Positions 48,177 to 56,280 of a stretch of DNA of 64,000 nucleotides are shown piece after piece. The position numbers and the translations under genes are program-made. Numbering within the stretch: position 1 is the stretch's first letter; every line of letters starts with the position of its first letter. The notes beneath the pieces were generated by a model, which did not search any database, was not told the origin of the DNA, and saw only the letters and a program-made list of their open reading frames with translations. This DNA comes from Jiangella muralis (GTDB taxonomy: Bacteria; Actinomycetota; Actinomycetes; Jiangellales; Jiangellaceae), in assembly GCF_001270745.1 (NCBI RefSeq), contig NZ_KQ434752.1, positions 475,125 through 539,124 of the forward strand. The letters run 5' to 3'.

Positions 48177-48208
48177 AAAAGGCCCCGCCGGGCACGCCCG
48201 GCGGGGCC
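48177..48208 (-). terminator. Rho-independent terminator of the binding-protein gene
   Basis: GGCCCCGCCGGGC (48181-48193) pairs with GCCCGGCGGGGCC (48196-48208). On the minus strand the hairpin is followed by TTTT (48177-48180), about 20 nt past the stop at 48228. A classic intrinsic terminator. Confidence 0.9.
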
Positions 48209-48227
48209 TTCGCGGTGCTGCGTCAGG

Positions 48228-49508
48228 TCACTGCGACATCGTCCGCTCGACGAAGTCGATAGGCGCCGTGTTGTTCGTGGCGTCGTACTGGTACACGCCG
48301 ATCGTCGCCGTCTCGGGGTCACCGGCGTCGGTGAACTCGATCGGGCCGGAGACACCGTCGTAGTCGATGTCCTCACCGTCGGCGAGCAGGTCGGCGCACT
48401 CCTGGAACGCGGTGCACTTGGTGCCACCGCGCGAGGCCTCGACGAGGTTGTCGGCGATGTCGCGGCTCTCGACCGAACCGGCCTGGACCGAGGCCAGCGC
48501 CAGCAACATGGCCGCGTCGTACGACTCGGGGCCGTAGTTGAAATCGACCAGCTCGGGGTCGACCTCGAGCAGCCGGTTCCGGAACTCGTCACCGATCTCC
48601 GCGCCCGGCTGGGTGCCCTTGTTGCCGTCGAGCAGCCCCGCCGGCAGCTGGTCGCCCCAGTTCGAGATGTTGCCGTCGACGAAGTACAGCGGGATCTGCT
48701 GCGGGCCGATGCCCTGCGTGACCAGCTCGGGGATGATCGTGACGGTCTCCTCGAAGCCGATCAGCGCGATAGCGTCGGGCGCCGCCGCCGCGAGCTGCGT
48801 GATCTCGGACGTGTAGTTCGACGCCTGCGGGTCGTAGACGATCTGGTCGACGACCGTGCCGCCGCCGCTCTCGATGGTCTCGGTGAGGTACTGCGCGAGG
48901 CCGTTGCCGTACGCGTCGTCGAGGTTCATGATCGCGACGTTGGCGTGGCCGTCGTTGAGGATGGTGTCGCCGAGCACCTGGCCCTGCAGCACGTCGGACG
49001 GCGCCGTGCGGAAGTACAGGCCGTCGTCCTCGTAGGTGGTGAAGTCGGGCGAGGTGTTGGCCGGCGAGAACATGATGGTCTCGTCCTGCACGATGCGGTC
49101 GAGCACCGTGAACGACACACCGGACGACGCGGCGCCGATGATGGCCGCGACCCCGCCCGAGAGCAGTGTCTCCGTCGACTGCTGGGTGACGGCCGAGTTG
49201 CTGGCGTCGCTGGAGTCGGTGTGCGTGACCTCGACGTCGTGGCCGAGCACGCCGCCGGCCTCGTTGATCTCCTTGATCGCGAGATCGACGCCGGCGAACT
49301 CCGGCGGGCCGAGGAAGGCGAGGTTCCCGGTCTCAGGGAGCAGCGTGCCGAGCGTCAGGGGCTCGTCGCTGGTCGCCTCGGCGTTGCCGCCGCCGGGCGA
49401 CTCGCCGCCGGAACCGCTGTCGTCGTCGTCGCCACCACAAGCAGCCAGCACGAGCGAGGCTGCTCCGGCGACGGCAAGAGACCGCCACAGTCGCGATGTG
49501 CGGGTCAT
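48228..49508 (-). CDS. Liv-type substrate-binding lipoprotein
   Basis: Periplasmic-binding-protein fold type I, 426 residues. The N-terminus MTRTSRLWRSLAVAGAASLVLAACGG is a lipoprotein signal with lipobox LAAC. Peripla_BP_6 features include LTLGTLLPETGNLAFLGPPEFAGVDLAIKEINEAGG (seen in parts) and GAASSGVSFTVLDRI. ATG 49508 has AAGGAG upstream. It most likely serves the livHMGF importer on the other side of the M20 gene. The ligand is unknown. Confidence 0.92.
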   Translation of the reverse strand: MTRTSRLWRSLAVAGAASLVLAACGGDDDDSGSGGESPGGGNAEATSDEPLTLGTLLPETGNLAFLGPPEFAGVDLAIKEINEAGGVLGHDVEVTHTDSSDASNSAVTQQSTETLLSGGVAAIIGAASSGVSFTVLDRIVQDETIMFSPANTSPDFTTYEDDGLYFRTAPSDVLQGQVLGDTILNDGHANVAIMNLDDAYGNGLAQYLTETIESGGGTVVDQIVYDPQASNYTSEITQLAAAAPDAIALIGFEETVTIIPELVTQGIGPQQIPLYFVDGNISNWGDQLPAGLLDGNKGTQPGAEIGDEFRNRLLEVDPELVDFNYGPESYDAAMLLALASVQAGSVESRDIADNLVEASRGGTKCTAFQECADLLADGEDIDYDGVSGPIEFTDAGDPETATIGVYQYDATNNTAPIDFVERTMSQ

Positions 49509-49654
49509 GAGATGTCTCCTTCGCCGAGCCGGCCGCCGTCACCAGCCGCCGGTTGGGTCTGCGATGATTTCCGAAACCTATGCCGTGCGGCGGCCCAAAC
49601 GTAGTAGTGGTGGCCAACCAGGATCATCTTGTTAGAACACTGTGACCTTGGACA

Positions 49655-50797
49655 TCATCCGTCAATGCCCACGACTTCCCAGGCTTCTTCCCGTAGGACG
49701 CCGAACTTGATGGCGCCACCCACGCGGTCGCCGTACTCGTCGAACGAGACCTCGCCGGTGGCCCCGGCGAAGTCCAGCTGACGCATCTCACCGAGGCAGC
49801 CGCGGCGGGCCGACGACGCCGAGCTGGCGGGCGGCAGGCAGCGCGCCAGGACCGTGCCGACGGCCGTCCCGGCGTCATGGGCGGCCGCGCCGAACTCACC
49901 CAGCGGCACGCCGACGTCCTCGGACAGCCGGCCCGACCGCACCCCCGCCGTCGCGTCCAGGTCCCCGGGCCGGGCCCGGACGGCGCCGTCGGCCCCGTCG
50001 TCGGCGAAGTCGCCGCCGAACGCCGTCGCGCCCAGCAGCGTCGCCTCCAGCCCGGAGCTGCGGACCTGACGGTCCGTCTGCACCGCGATCTCCGGGTCGC
50101 CGGCCACGAACACCGCGGCCGCACCCTCGGCCTTCGCCTTGGCGACGACGGCGGCGACGTCCTCGCCGCTGGCCACGACCTTGCCGCCGAGGTCGTCGAC
50201 CGCCGCGGCGAACGCCTGCGCCTCGGCCGCGTCTCCCCCGTCGACGACGGCGACGTTCCGCGCGCCCAGCCCGCTGACGGCGTACCGGGCCAGCGCCGCG
50301 GCCGGCGCCTCCGCGCCCACGGCCGTCCGGAAGTAGGAGCGGTACGGGCGCAGCGGCGCGCTCGGATCCGCGCCCAGCGTGTGCGCCGGCACGACGTCCG
50401 CGGGCGACACGAACAGCACGTCGGCGCCGTCGAGAATCGGCTGCGCCGCGCGCACCGCCGCCGTGTTCAGCCCGCCGACCACCGCGACCGCGTCGCCGTC
50501 GGCCAGCTCCGTGACGGCGTCGGCCGCCGCCTCGCCCTTCTCGCCCTCGTCGACGGCGACGACCTCGACCGTCCAGCCGCCGATGTCGCCCGCCGTCTCC
50601 TCGACGGCCGCACGGACGGCCGCCAGCACCGCCTCACCGTCGGCCTGCTGCCAGCCGGTCTCCGGCACCAGCACGCCGACGGTCGCCGTCTGCGCGCCGG
50701 CGTCGTCGTCGCCCAGCGCGCCGAGCATGCCGCAGGATGAGAGCAGCGCGGCCGCCGCCGTCAGCGCGGCCCACCCCGCGCCACGACGCAACGACAT
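49655..50797 (-). CDS. Second binding-protein-like lipoprotein
   Basis: About 380 residues; lipobox LLSSC after a short signal. Type I periplasmic-binding fold (TATVGVLVPETGWQQADGEAVLAAVRAA, AVVGGLNTAAVRAAQPIL). ATG 50797 begins 1 nt after the ANTAR regulator's stop, so the two are tightly coupled. It resembles Liv/AmiC-type receptors, but with an acidic, alanine-rich sequence. It could be a second binding protein for the nearby importer or a sensor; no evidence separates these. Confidence 0.8.
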   Translation of the reverse strand: MSLRRGAGWAALTAAAALLSSCGMLGALGDDDAGAQTATVGVLVPETGWQQADGEAVLAAVRAAVEETAGDIGGWTVEVVAVDEGEKGEAAADAVTELADGDAVAVVGGLNTAAVRAAQPILDGADVLFVSPADVVPAHTLGADPSAPLRPYRSYFRTAVGAEAPAAALARYAVSGLGARNVAVVDGGDAAEAQAFAAAVDDLGGKVVASGEDVAAVVAKAKAEGAAAVFVAGDPEIAVQTDRQVRSSGLEATLLGATAFGGDFADDGADGAVRARPGDLDATAGVRSGRLSEDVGVPLGEFGAAAHDAGTAVGTVLARCLPPASSASSARRGCLGEMRQLDFAGATGEVSFDEYGDRVGGAIKFGVLREEAWEVVGIDG

Positions 50798-50798
50798 G

Positions 50799-51410
50799 TC
50801 AGCTCTTCGACTCGCCCTCGGAATCGGACAGGACGACCTTCGCCACCTCACGCATGGACGTGCGCTTGTCCATGGCGGCCTTCTGGATCCAGCGGAACGC
50901 GTCGGGCTCGCTCAGCCCGTACCTCGTCTGCAGGACCCCCTTCGCGCGGTCGACCAACTTGCGCGTCTCGAGCCGGTCGTTGAGATCGGCGACCTCGTTC
51001 TCGAGCAGGGTGATCTCCTCGTGCCGCGACAGCGCCATCTCGATGGCGGGCACGAGGTCGGCCTTGCTGAACGGCTTCACGAGGTACGCCATGGCGCCGG
51101 CCTCGCGGGCCCGTTCGACGAGGTCACGCTGAGAGAACGCGGTGAGGATGAGCACGGGGGCGATGCGCTGCTCGACGATGCGGGCCGCGGCCGAGATGCC
51201 GTCGAGCACCGGCATCTTCACGTCCATGACGACGAGGTCGGGGCGGTGCTCCTCGGCCAGCCGCACGGCGCTCGCGCCGTCGGCGGCCTCTCCCACCACC
51301 TCGTAGCCTTCCTCACCCAGCATCTCGATGAGATCGAGGCGGATGAGCGACTCGTCCTCGGCGACGAGAACACGTCGGGCGGGCGCGGCTGGCGTAGGCG
51401 TTTCGGTCAC
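50799..51410 (-). CDS. ANTAR-domain response regulator (PdtaR-like)
   Basis: 203 residues. The receiver domain (residues about 13-125) has the acidic pair in VAEDES, the phospho-acceptor aspartate in VVMDVKMPVLDG and the conserved lysine in YLVKPFS. A coiled linker leads to the RNA-binding ANTAR domain (about 145-200; VDRAKGVLQTRYGLSEPDAFRWIQKAAM). Such regulators bind paired hexaloop hairpins and prevent termination. GTG 51410 is 6 nt from a TAGGCT -10, so the message is likely leaderless. It is followed by a binding-protein-like lipoprotein and lies next to a tRNA. The partner kinase (PdtaS type) is not in the window. Confidence 0.93.
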   Translation of the reverse strand: MTETPTPAAPARRVLVAEDESLIRLDLIEMLGEEGYEVVGEAADGASAVRLAEEHRPDLVVMDVKMPVLDGISAAARIVEQRIAPVLILTAFSQRDLVERAREAGAMAYLVKPFSKADLVPAIEMALSRHEEITLLENEVADLNDRLETRKLVDRAKGVLQTRYGLSEPDAFRWIQKAAMDKRTSMREVAKVVLSDSEGESKS

Positions 51411-51416
51411 CCGGGA

Positions 51417-51422
51417 AGCCTA
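51417..51422 (-). promoter_or_regulatory. -10 hexamer of the ANTAR regulator gene
   Basis: TAGGCT on the minus strand lies 6 nt before GTG 51410, which fits a leaderless start. The -35 region is weak. Confidence 0.5.
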
Positions 51423-51476
51423 CTCGGCGCATGTTACGGATAAGGGTAGGCTGGGCCCCTGTCGCCGCCGGAGCGC

Positions 51477-51553
51477 GGCCCGGTAGGCAAACTGGCAAAG
51501 CCGGCGCACTCAAAATGCGTTGTTTGCGGGTTCGAGTCCCGCCCGGGCTACCA
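51477..51553 (+). tRNA. tRNA with anticodon CAA (Leu), short variable loop, CCA encoded
   Basis: A 77-nt cloverleaf. Acceptor GGCCCGG (51477-51483) pairs with CCGGGCT (51543-51549; first pair G-T). The D-arm is GGC...GCC. Anticodon stem GCGCA/TGCGT encloses loop CTCAAAA, with anticodon CAA at 51511-51513. T-arm is GCGGG-TTCGAGT-CCCGC. A3' is followed by an encoded CCA. The variable region is only 5 nt (TGTTT), whereas bacterial tRNA-Leu normally has a long variable arm. The isotype by anticodon is Leu, but the shape is class I. Possible -10: TAGGCT at 51447-51452. Confidence 0.82.
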
Positions 51554-51772
51554 GCACCAACACTGCGCTAGCTGTCGATACCCACGCCGCCCGCAGGGCA
51601 CATGGTGTGCACGACTCCCCACCGGCCCGGCGCAACGGTGTGGGATCGCTGTGCGTGGCGGGTGGCGTTGCTGTTGCCAGAGCAACAGTGATCCACCCCA
51701 CTCGACGCAGCGAATCCACACGGTGAGGTGGGGATCCCGCACTGGACACGTTGGCCGTTGTGCGGCAGTGGG

Positions 51773-51905
51773 CCGTCCCCCTGCTGCCCATTTTCTCAGC
51801 CGCGGCACCGCGCCTCAAGCGGAGCCCAACGGCGCTTCGCGCGGGCGAAGCACCGCTTGACCCGCGCGCACCGCGGCCAAGAACGGGCAGCTATCAGGGG
51901 CACGG
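51773..51905 (+). repeat. Hairpin module, copy B-left
   Basis: Starts CCGTCCCCCTGCTGCCCATTT, then CAGCCGCG, CCTCAAGCGG, a CGCTTCGCGCG turn, CCGCTTGACCCGCG, CGCGGCCAAGAACGGGCAG and CAGGGGCACGGGG. The same order of paired blocks as at 15616-15743. Confidence 0.8.
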
Positions 51906-52166
51906 GGGAAGTGCGGGCAGAGCCCGCCCGGGTGCACCGTTCACCCGTCCTCCTGCGGTTCACGCGTCTTCGATGGCGAGAGTCGTGTTCCGGGCGCCGT
52001 TGGACGATTCTGGCCATCGAAGACGTCCCAGATCATCGACGTCACTCGCGTGGTGGGCACCTCACCCGCCGCAGCACCGGATGAACTTCGTCGGCGGCGG
52101 TTGTGCGGTGCTGACGCGAGTGAGGTGCACCCGGCGCGCGTGAAGTGAGGCGTGCCCAGACTCCCC

Positions 52167-52308
52167 CCGTCCCCCTGATAGCTGCCCGTTCTTGGCCGCG
52201 TGCGCGCGGGTCAAGTCCAAGCCCCCCGGCCACAGCGAACGCCGACCACAGCGGGCGCGGACTTGAGGCGCGCGTGCGCGGCTAAGAAAATGGGCGCCAG
52301 GGGGACGG
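52167..52308 (-). repeat. Hairpin module, copy B-right (inverted)
   Basis: Inverted copy of the module, with CCGTCCCCCTGATAGCTGCC at the left, CGTTCTTGGCCGCG, ACTTGAGGCGCGCG, GGCTAAGAAAATGGGCG and CAGGGGGACGG at the right. The loop region between the CTTGA blocks differs from the other copies. Confidence 0.8.
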
Positions 52309-52644
52309 CCAACGTGCGGACCACGGCGAACGCGGCAGACCCAGGCGCACGGCCGGCCAGCCAACGCGAAGCCCGCCCGACCGAGTCGCCCGGGCCGGTC
52401 GGCAGCACCGGCCGTCGCCTTGGCTAGGCTGACCGCCGCCCGCACGTCCGGTTCATCCCGATACCCAGCATGGTCAGCAGTGCCAAGGCATCCGTGGCGA
52501 TCAGCCCACCCAAACTGCGTAGCGCTATCGAAGTCGGTGGCGGCCAACGTGGCGGCGTTGGCGGTGTCGTCGCTCGCGTCCGGAACCATCTCCTAAGTTC
52601 CTTAGTTGACAAGGAGATCGATCGGGACAGACGGAGGACAGACC

Positions 52645-53445
52645 GTGAGCAACGCCAGCTCGGCGGGCCGGCGCAGGCGACGCGCCGGCTCCCGGCACCA
52701 CGACGACGCGACACCGGACCGCACGCCCGCCCGCCGCGGCCCGGTGGCCACCGCGGTGGGCGCGGCCGGCGAACTGCTGCTGACCGGCGGCGCGCTGGTG
52801 CTGTTGTTCGCCGTCTACACGCTCTGGGGCACCGGCATCCAGACCGCCGCCGCCCAGGACGACCTGCGCGACCAGCTCGGCTTCGACGCGCGCGGCGGCG
52901 GCTCGCCGGCGGTGGACGGGCCGGAGGTCGACGGGCCCGCGGTCGACGGGCCCGCTGACCAGCCGGCCGCCGTCGCCGAGCTGGACCTGGGCGACGCGTA
53001 CGCGATCATGCGCATCCCCCGCTTCGGCGCCGACTGGGAGTGGGTCATGGTCGAGGGCGTCGAGGACCCGGACCTGAAGAACGGGCCGGGCCACTACCCC
53101 GACAGCGCGGACGCCGGCCAACTGGGCAACTTCTCCATCGCCGGGCACCGGTCCGGCCACGGCGAGCCGTTCGCCGACTTCCCGGAGCTGCGTGCCGGCG
53201 ACATCGTCGAGATCGAGACCGCCGGCGCCGTCTACCTCTACGAGCTGGACGACGCGCCGGACGGCGACCCCGACGGCAACAAGATCGCGATCTCCGACAC
53301 CTGGGTCGTCGACCCCGTGCCGGGCGAGCCCGACGGCACCGAGCCGGCCGAGCGGCGCATCACGCTGACGACGTGCTGGCCGCGGTACGGGTCGTCGGCG
53401 CGCATGTACGCGACGGGCGTGCTCATCGGCGTCGAGGAGCGGTAA
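52645..53445 (+). CDS. Class E sortase
   Basis: Membrane-anchored cysteine transpeptidase of 266 residues that joins surface proteins to peptidoglycan. GTG 52645 with GGAGGA 6 nt upstream. An Arg-rich cytosolic N-terminus is followed by a transmembrane helix (ELLLTGGALVLLFAVYTLWG). The sortase barrel carries the catalytic histidine (IAGHRSGHG), cysteine (LTTCWPRYG) and arginine (SSARMYATG). The two-component dyad layout and N-terminal anchor are typical of actinobacterial SrtE. Its substrates (LAXTG-type) are not in the window. Confidence 0.92.
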   Translation: MSNASSAGRRRRRAGSRHHDDATPDRTPARRGPVATAVGAAGELLLTGGALVLLFAVYTLWGTGIQTAAAQDDLRDQLGFDARGGGSPAVDGPEVDGPAVDGPADQPAAVAELDLGDAYAIMRIPRFGADWEWVMVEGVEDPDLKNGPGHYPDSADAGQLGNFSIAGHRSGHGEPFADFPELRAGDIVEIETAGAVYLYELDDAPDGDPDGNKIAISDTWVVDPVPGEPDGTEPAERRITLTTCWPRYGSSARMYATGVLIGVEER

Positions 53446-53476
53446 CCGGCCGCGTCGGCGACCCCCATTCGTAAGG

Positions 53477-53525
53477 TACCCCCCTAGGGTATAGACTCCG
53501 GTTCCTTGCATACCCCATACCCGTA
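53477..53525. promoter_or_regulatory. CsoR-like operator pair upstream of an MFS gene
   Basis: TACCCCCCTAGGGTA (53477-53491) is a near-perfect palindrome of the copper-sensor CsoR type. A second motif, ATACCCCATACCCGTA (53510-53525), follows just before the ribosome site of the gene at 53537. The same two motif types occur at 58153-58191. Regulation by CsoR or a related repressor is inferred; no csoR gene is in the window. Confidence 0.6.
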
Positions 53526-53536
53526 AGGAGTACCTG

Positions 53537-54961
53537 ATGTCTTCCATGTCTCCACCAGCGACCTCGAGTCGCTGGCTCGCTCTCGCGCTGATCGCCACGG
53601 CGCAGTTCGTGGTGATCATGGACACGTCGATCATCGGCGTCGCGCTACCCGAGATCCAGGCCGACCTGGGCTTCAGCCAGGGCGATCTGTCCTGGGTGTT
53701 CAACGCGTACGTGGTCGCGTTCGGGGGGTTGTTGCTGCTGGGCGGCCGCCTGTCGGACCTGTTCGGGGCGCGCCGCCTGTTCGGGATCGGCTGGGCCGTG
53801 CTGCTGGCCGGGTCGGTCGTGGCCGGGGCGGCGGACTCCGTCGCCGTCGAGCTGACCGGGCGAGCGGTACAGGGCGCCGGCGCCGCACTGATCGCACCGG
53901 CCGCGTTGACGCTGCTGATGATGCTGTTCGGCGCGGAACCGCGCGAATTGACGAAGGCGCTGGCCATCTACGGCGCGGCCGCCCCGGCAGGCGGTACCGC
54001 GGGGGTCTTCCTCGGCGGCGTCATCACCGAGTACGTCAGCTGGCCGTGGGTGTTCTACGTGAACGTGCCGATCGCGATCGTCGCGCTGCTGGCGGCGCCC
54101 GCACTGATGCCGTCCGGCCGGGGCGGCGCCCGCGGTAGCGTCGACCTGCTGGGGGCGCTGACGGTGACCGCGGGCCTCGGCGCCGCGGTGTACGCGATCG
54201 TCCGCGCGCCGGAGGCCGGCTGGGCCTCGGCGTCGACGTGGCTGGGGCTGGCGACGGCGGTCGTCCTGCTCGGGGTGTTCGTCGCGATCCAGGCGGCCCG
54301 CCGCGAGCCGCTGATGCGGCTGTCGATCTTCCGGACGCCGAACCTCGGTGCGGCGAACCTCGCCCAGGTGCTGCTCGGCGGCGCGTGGATCCCGATGTGG
54401 TTCTTCCTGAACCTCTACCTGCAGCAGGTGCTCGGCTACAGCGCGTTCCCCAGCGGCGCGGCGCTGATCCCGATGACCGCGCTGATCATGATCGGGATGA
54501 TCGCGCTCGCGCCGCGGGCGATCGGCCGGTTCGGGCCGAAGGCGATGATCGTGACGGGGCTGGCCATCCTCACCGCGGGCATGGCGTGGCTGTCGCTGAT
54601 CCGCCCGGACGGCTCGTTCTGGGTGGACGTGCTGCCCGCGTCGCTGCTCGCCGCGCTCGGCATGTCGCTGGCCTTCATCCCGTCCCTGGGCACGGCGATC
54701 TCGTCGGCCCGTCCGGAGGAGGGCGGCCTGGCCGCGGGCATCGTCAACACCAGCTACCAGATCGGCTCCGCGCTCGGACTGGCCGCGATGACGGCGGTCG
54801 CGTCGGCGTTCGGCGCGGACCGGCTGGGCGACCTGGACGCGCTGACCGACGGGTTCTCGGCCGCGTTCCTCGGCGCCGCCGGCATCGCGCTCGCGGGCGC
54901 GCTGCTCGCGGCGGTGACGCTGCGGTCGCGGCAGCCGGTCACGGCCGGTCAGGCTGGATGA
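53537..54961 (+). CDS. MFS exporter, DHA2 (EmrB/QacA) type
   Basis: 474 residues with about 14 hydrophobic helices. The DHA2 start motif (AQFVVIMDTSIIGVALPEIQADLGFS), WVFNAYVVAFGGLLLLGGRLSDLFGARR and motif C (GAAAPAGGTAGVFLGG) are present. ATG 53537 has AAGGAGT upstream. Proton-driven drug or metabolite efflux is the family role. The upstream palindromes resemble copper-repressor sites, so expression may respond to metal or another stress. Confidence 0.9.
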   Translation: MSSMSPPATSSRWLALALIATAQFVVIMDTSIIGVALPEIQADLGFSQGDLSWVFNAYVVAFGGLLLLGGRLSDLFGARRLFGIGWAVLLAGSVVAGAADSVAVELTGRAVQGAGAALIAPAALTLLMMLFGAEPRELTKALAIYGAAAPAGGTAGVFLGGVITEYVSWPWVFYVNVPIAIVALLAAPALMPSGRGGARGSVDLLGALTVTAGLGAAVYAIVRAPEAGWASASTWLGLATAVVLLGVFVAIQAARREPLMRLSIFRTPNLGAANLAQVLLGGAWIPMWFFLNLYLQQVLGYSAFPSGAALIPMTALIMIGMIALAPRAIGRFGPKAMIVTGLAILTAGMAWLSLIRPDGSFWVDVLPASLLAALGMSLAFIPSLGTAISSARPEEGGLAAGIVNTSYQIGSALGLAAMTAVASAFGADRLGDLDALTDGFSAAFLGAAGIALAGALLAAVTLRSRQPVTAGQAG

Positions 54962-54970
54962 CGGGTACCG

Positions 54971-55009
54971 GCCGGGCGTCGTCCTGATGGGTCGAGGACG
55001 ACGCCCGGC
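54971..55009 (+). terminator. Terminator after the DHA2 exporter gene
   Basis: Perfect 15-bp stem: GCCGGGCGTCGTCCT (54971-54985) with AGGACGACGCCCGGC (54995-55009), 9-nt loop, 9 nt past the stop. Confidence 0.85.
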
Positions 55010-55019
55010 GGTATGCTCG

Positions 55020-55025
55020 TAGGCT
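55020..55025 (+). promoter_or_regulatory. -10 hexamer of the next MFS gene
   Basis: TAGGCT ends 6 nt before ATG 55032, so a leaderless start is likely. It is right after the terminator, which indicates an independent unit. Confidence 0.5.
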
Positions 55026-55031
55026 GGGCCG

Positions 55032-56240
55032 ATGCATCTGGGTGACCGGTTCTGGCGGTTCTGGGCGGCGGCGACACTGGCGAATCTCGGCGACGGCATC
55101 CGGTTGGCGGCGTTCCCGCTGCTGGCCGCGTCGCTGACCGACGACGCGTTCGCCGTGGCGGCGGTGGGCGCCGCTGCGGCGCTGCCGTGGCTGGTCACCG
55201 GGCTGGCCGCCGGGTCGCTCGCGGACCGCCGCAGCGCGCGGACGCTGCTCGCGGCGGCCGACACCGGGCGGATCGTCGTGCTGCTCGGGCTGGTCGCGGC
55301 GCTGCTGACGGACACCGCGACGCTGCCGCTGGTCGCCGTCGCCGCGTTCGCACTGGGCGTCGCCGAGACCGTCCGCGACACCGCCGCGCAGACCGTCGTG
55401 CCGCGGCTGGTGCCATCGGAGCTGCTGGAGCGGGCCAACGGGCGGCTGATCGCGGGCGAGGTCGCCGGCAACGAGTTCGCCGGCCCGCTGATCGGGGCCG
55501 CGCTGTTCGCGGCCGGGGTCGCGCTGCCGTTCGCGGCCAACAGCGCGACGCTGGCGATCGCCGTCCTGCTGGTCCTGACGCTGCCCGCGGCGCTGCTCGC
55601 CGCGACCGCCGCCCGCGAGACGGATGGGCCGGCCGTCCCCAGCGGCGTGCGGGCCGGGCTCGGCTGGCTGGCCCGGCAGCGGGTGCTGCGCGGCCTGATG
55701 GGCGCGATCGCCCTGGTGGCGCTGGCCGATGCCGCCTGGTTCGCGGTGTTCGTGCTGTACGTGGACGTGCGGCTGGGCGCGGGCCCGCTCGGCTTCGGCG
55801 CGTTCCTCGCGATCGGCGCGGCCGGCGGACTGGCCGGCGCGCTGCTCGCCGACCGGTTCATCGGAGGGCAGCGGCACCGCGGCGTGCTGTTGGCCGGCAT
55901 CGCCGTCACCGCCGTGACGCCGGCGCTGCTGCTGGCGGCGCCCGCGACGTGGGCGGCGGTCGTCGTCGTGGTCGCGACCAGCGGCGGCTTCGGCGTGATC
56001 AACGTCGCGGCCGTGTCGGTGCGGCAGCGGCTGACGCCGCCGGGGCTGCTCGGACGGGTGACCGCGGCGTGGCGGACGGTGGTGTTCGGCGCCGGTGCGG
56101 TGGGCGCGCTCGGCGGTGGCGCGGTGGCGTCGTGGCAGGGACTGCAGGCGCCGTTCGTGCTCAGCGCCGCCCTGGGCGTGATGGCGATCGCGCTGTGGTG
56201 GTCGTCGGCCCGCCGTGGACGCGGCCCGCTGATCGCCTGA
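55032..56240 (+). CDS. MFS transporter, EntS/MFS_3-like
   Basis: 402 residues with about 11-12 hydrophobic helices. The start LGDRFWRFWAAATLANLGDGIRLAAFPLLAASLT and the loop SLADRRSARTLLAAADTGRI are typical of the DHA3/EntS group of exporters. ATG 55032 follows a -10 by 6 nt and has no ribosome site. It is convergent with the DUF305 gene. Substrate unknown (siderophore or drug efflux in relatives). Confidence 0.85.
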   Translation: MHLGDRFWRFWAAATLANLGDGIRLAAFPLLAASLTDDAFAVAAVGAAAALPWLVTGLAAGSLADRRSARTLLAAADTGRIVVLLGLVAALLTDTATLPLVAVAAFALGVAETVRDTAAQTVVPRLVPSELLERANGRLIAGEVAGNEFAGPLIGAALFAAGVALPFAANSATLAIAVLLVLTLPAALLAATAARETDGPAVPSGVRAGLGWLARQRVLRGLMGAIALVALADAAWFAVFVLYVDVRLGAGPLGFGAFLAIGAAGGLAGALLADRFIGGQRHRGVLLAGIAVTAVTPALLLAAPATWAAVVVVVATSGGFGVINVAAVSVRQRLTPPGLLGRVTAAWRTVVFGAGAVGALGGGAVASWQGLQAPFVLSAALGVMAIALWWSSARRGRGPLIA

Positions 56241-56242
56241 GC

Positions 56243-56267
56243 CCCGGAGGGGACGCGCCCCTCCGGG
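56243..56267. terminator. Terminator between convergent MFS and DUF305 genes
   Basis: CCCGGAGGGG (56243-56252) pairs with CCCCTCCGGG (56258-56267), 5-nt loop, in a 40-bp convergent gap. Confidence 0.8.
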
Positions 56268-56280
56268 ACCCCGTGACCGG

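Larger units (their letters stand above)
51637..52402. repeat. Giant imperfect palindrome, locus B
   Basis: Homologous to locus A, beginning about 85 bp after the tRNA. The left outer arm (51637-51736) carries CTGTTGCCAGAGCAACAG and GATCGCTG/GGTGAGGTGGGGATC. Two inverted hairpin modules (51773-51905, 52167-52308) and about 95 bp right of the second match locus A. The right outer arm is missing. The centre carries extra hairpins: 51966-51977 with 52013-52024, and 52055-52065 with 52120-52132. No credible gene is present. From 52403 to the sortase start (52645) I see only a CTAAG-TTC-CTTAG palindrome at about 52593 and a TTGACA at 52606-52611. Confidence 0.85.

Noticed and set aside
51554-52402. 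Integrated genomic island at the tRNA
   Set aside because: No integrase, no repeat of the tRNA 3' end seen downstream, and the same repeat occurs at 15.5 kb without a tRNA.
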